Source of the DNA: JAZDJT01 sp043803845
Lineage (GTDB): Bacteria; Patescibacteriota; Minisyncoccia; Minisyncoccales; GCA-002788555
Assembly (NCBI GenBank): GCA_043803845.1
Contig: JAZDJT010000031.1
Location: 1-6,179 of the forward strand
Length of the DNA stretch: 6,179 nucleotides
Direction of reading: 5' to 3'
The notes under the pieces were generated by a model, which had not been told where the DNA came from, ran no database searches, and saw only the letters and a list, made by a program, of their open reading frames with translations. How positions within the stretch are numbered: position 1 is the stretch's first letter; every line of letters starts with the position of its first letter. This document shows, in pieces, positions 5,887 to 6,179 of this stretch. Both the position numbers and the translations under genes were made by a program.

Positions 5887-6179
5887 ATGTTGAAAAGAAT
5901 AACTATTTTGTTAATAGTGGGAATTTTTATTTTGAATTCGTTGCCGGTTTTTGGTCAGGAAGATTTTTTAAATCAGGAAAAAATAAACGATTTCAAGGTT
6001 AATATAAATATAAATAAAAATGGCTCTTTCTTGATTGAAGAAAGCATAATTTATGATTTTGGCGAAAACTTAAAGCACGGAATTTTTAGAGACATTCCCC
6101 TTGGAAACACCAAGATAAAGATTTTAGAAGTTACTGACGAGCTAAATAACCCTTATATTTTTGAGACCTCCAGAGAGGG
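5887..6179 (+). CDS. DUF2207 domain predicted membrane protein, N-terminal part (3' end outside window)
   Basis: The frame from ATG 5887 is open to the window end (97 codons). Residues 1-23 look like a signal peptide: a basic start (MLKR), a hydrophobic core (ITILLIVGIFIL), and a likely cleavage site VFG-QE after residue 23. The mature part begins an extracytoplasmic beta-rich domain with INDFKVNININKNGSF, an acidic EESIIYDF strand, and the diagnostic HGIFRDIPL (64-72) of DUF2207. Full-length members usually continue with further membrane helices and a glycine-rich tail, which would lie beyond the window. It follows lemA by 18 bases on the same strand, so the two are probably co-transcribed. 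The function of the family is not established; an envelope role is inferred from the signal peptide and the partner gene. Confidence 0.88.
   Translation, partial: MLKRITILLIVGIFILNSLPVFGQEDFLNQEKINDFKVNININKNGSFLIEESIIYDFGENLKHGIFRDIPLGNTKIKILEVTDELNNPYIFETSRE

Noticed and set aside
5211..6054. Near-repeat GATTGAAGAAAG at 5211-5222 and again at 6033-6044, with ATAA following both
   Set aside because: A 12-base match in AT-rich DNA is expected about once by chance in a window this size, and the second copy is coding (IEES in the DUF2207 protein).

Overview
The window looks like ordinary chromosomal sequence from a bacterium of the Candidate Phyla Radiation (Patescibacteria, probably Parcubacteria-like). 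This is inference. It rests on the style of the PolX and sugar-nucleotide proteins, on an in-frame coding repeat giving RLRQGFDGQA (from memory, a recurrent insertion in Parcubacteria proteins), on moderately AT-rich DNA, and on the lack of Shine-Dalgarno sequences before the start codons. UGA is used as a stop (rtcB ends in TGA), so the standard bacterial code fits and the UGA-glycine CPR lineages do not. No mobile element, CRISPR array, tRNA or rRNA was seen.

All genes are on the + strand. The window opens inside a DNA polymerase X gene (2-988); only the end of the polymerase part and the complete C-terminal PHP nuclease domain are present. After 29 bases comes a phosphohexomutase (1018-2376). 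It overlaps by 13 bases a nucleotidyltransferase with a left-handed beta-helix acyltransferase-like tail (2364-3632). These two form a compact sugar-activation pair: hexose-6-phosphate to hexose-1-phosphate to NDP-sugar, presumably for cell-surface glycans.

A 98-base gap (3633-3730) holds a hairpin with a T-rich tail, then a good sigma70-like promoter placed so that the rtcB transcript would be essentially leaderless. rtcB (3731-5176) encodes an RNA ligase with all recognisable catalytic residues. A second gap (5177-5310) carries a weaker promoter candidate. It is followed by lemA (5311-5868) and, 18 bases later, the 5' part of a DUF2207 membrane/secreted protein gene that runs off the window end (5887-6179). 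LemA and DUF2207 proteins are commonly encoded side by side and probably form an envelope-associated pair.

No undescribed multi-gene system is evident. The observations most worth a second look are the palindromic repeat inside polX, the loss of a conserved PHP-domain aspartate, the leaderless rtcB promoter, and an orphan perfect Shine-Dalgarno sequence upstream of rtcB.
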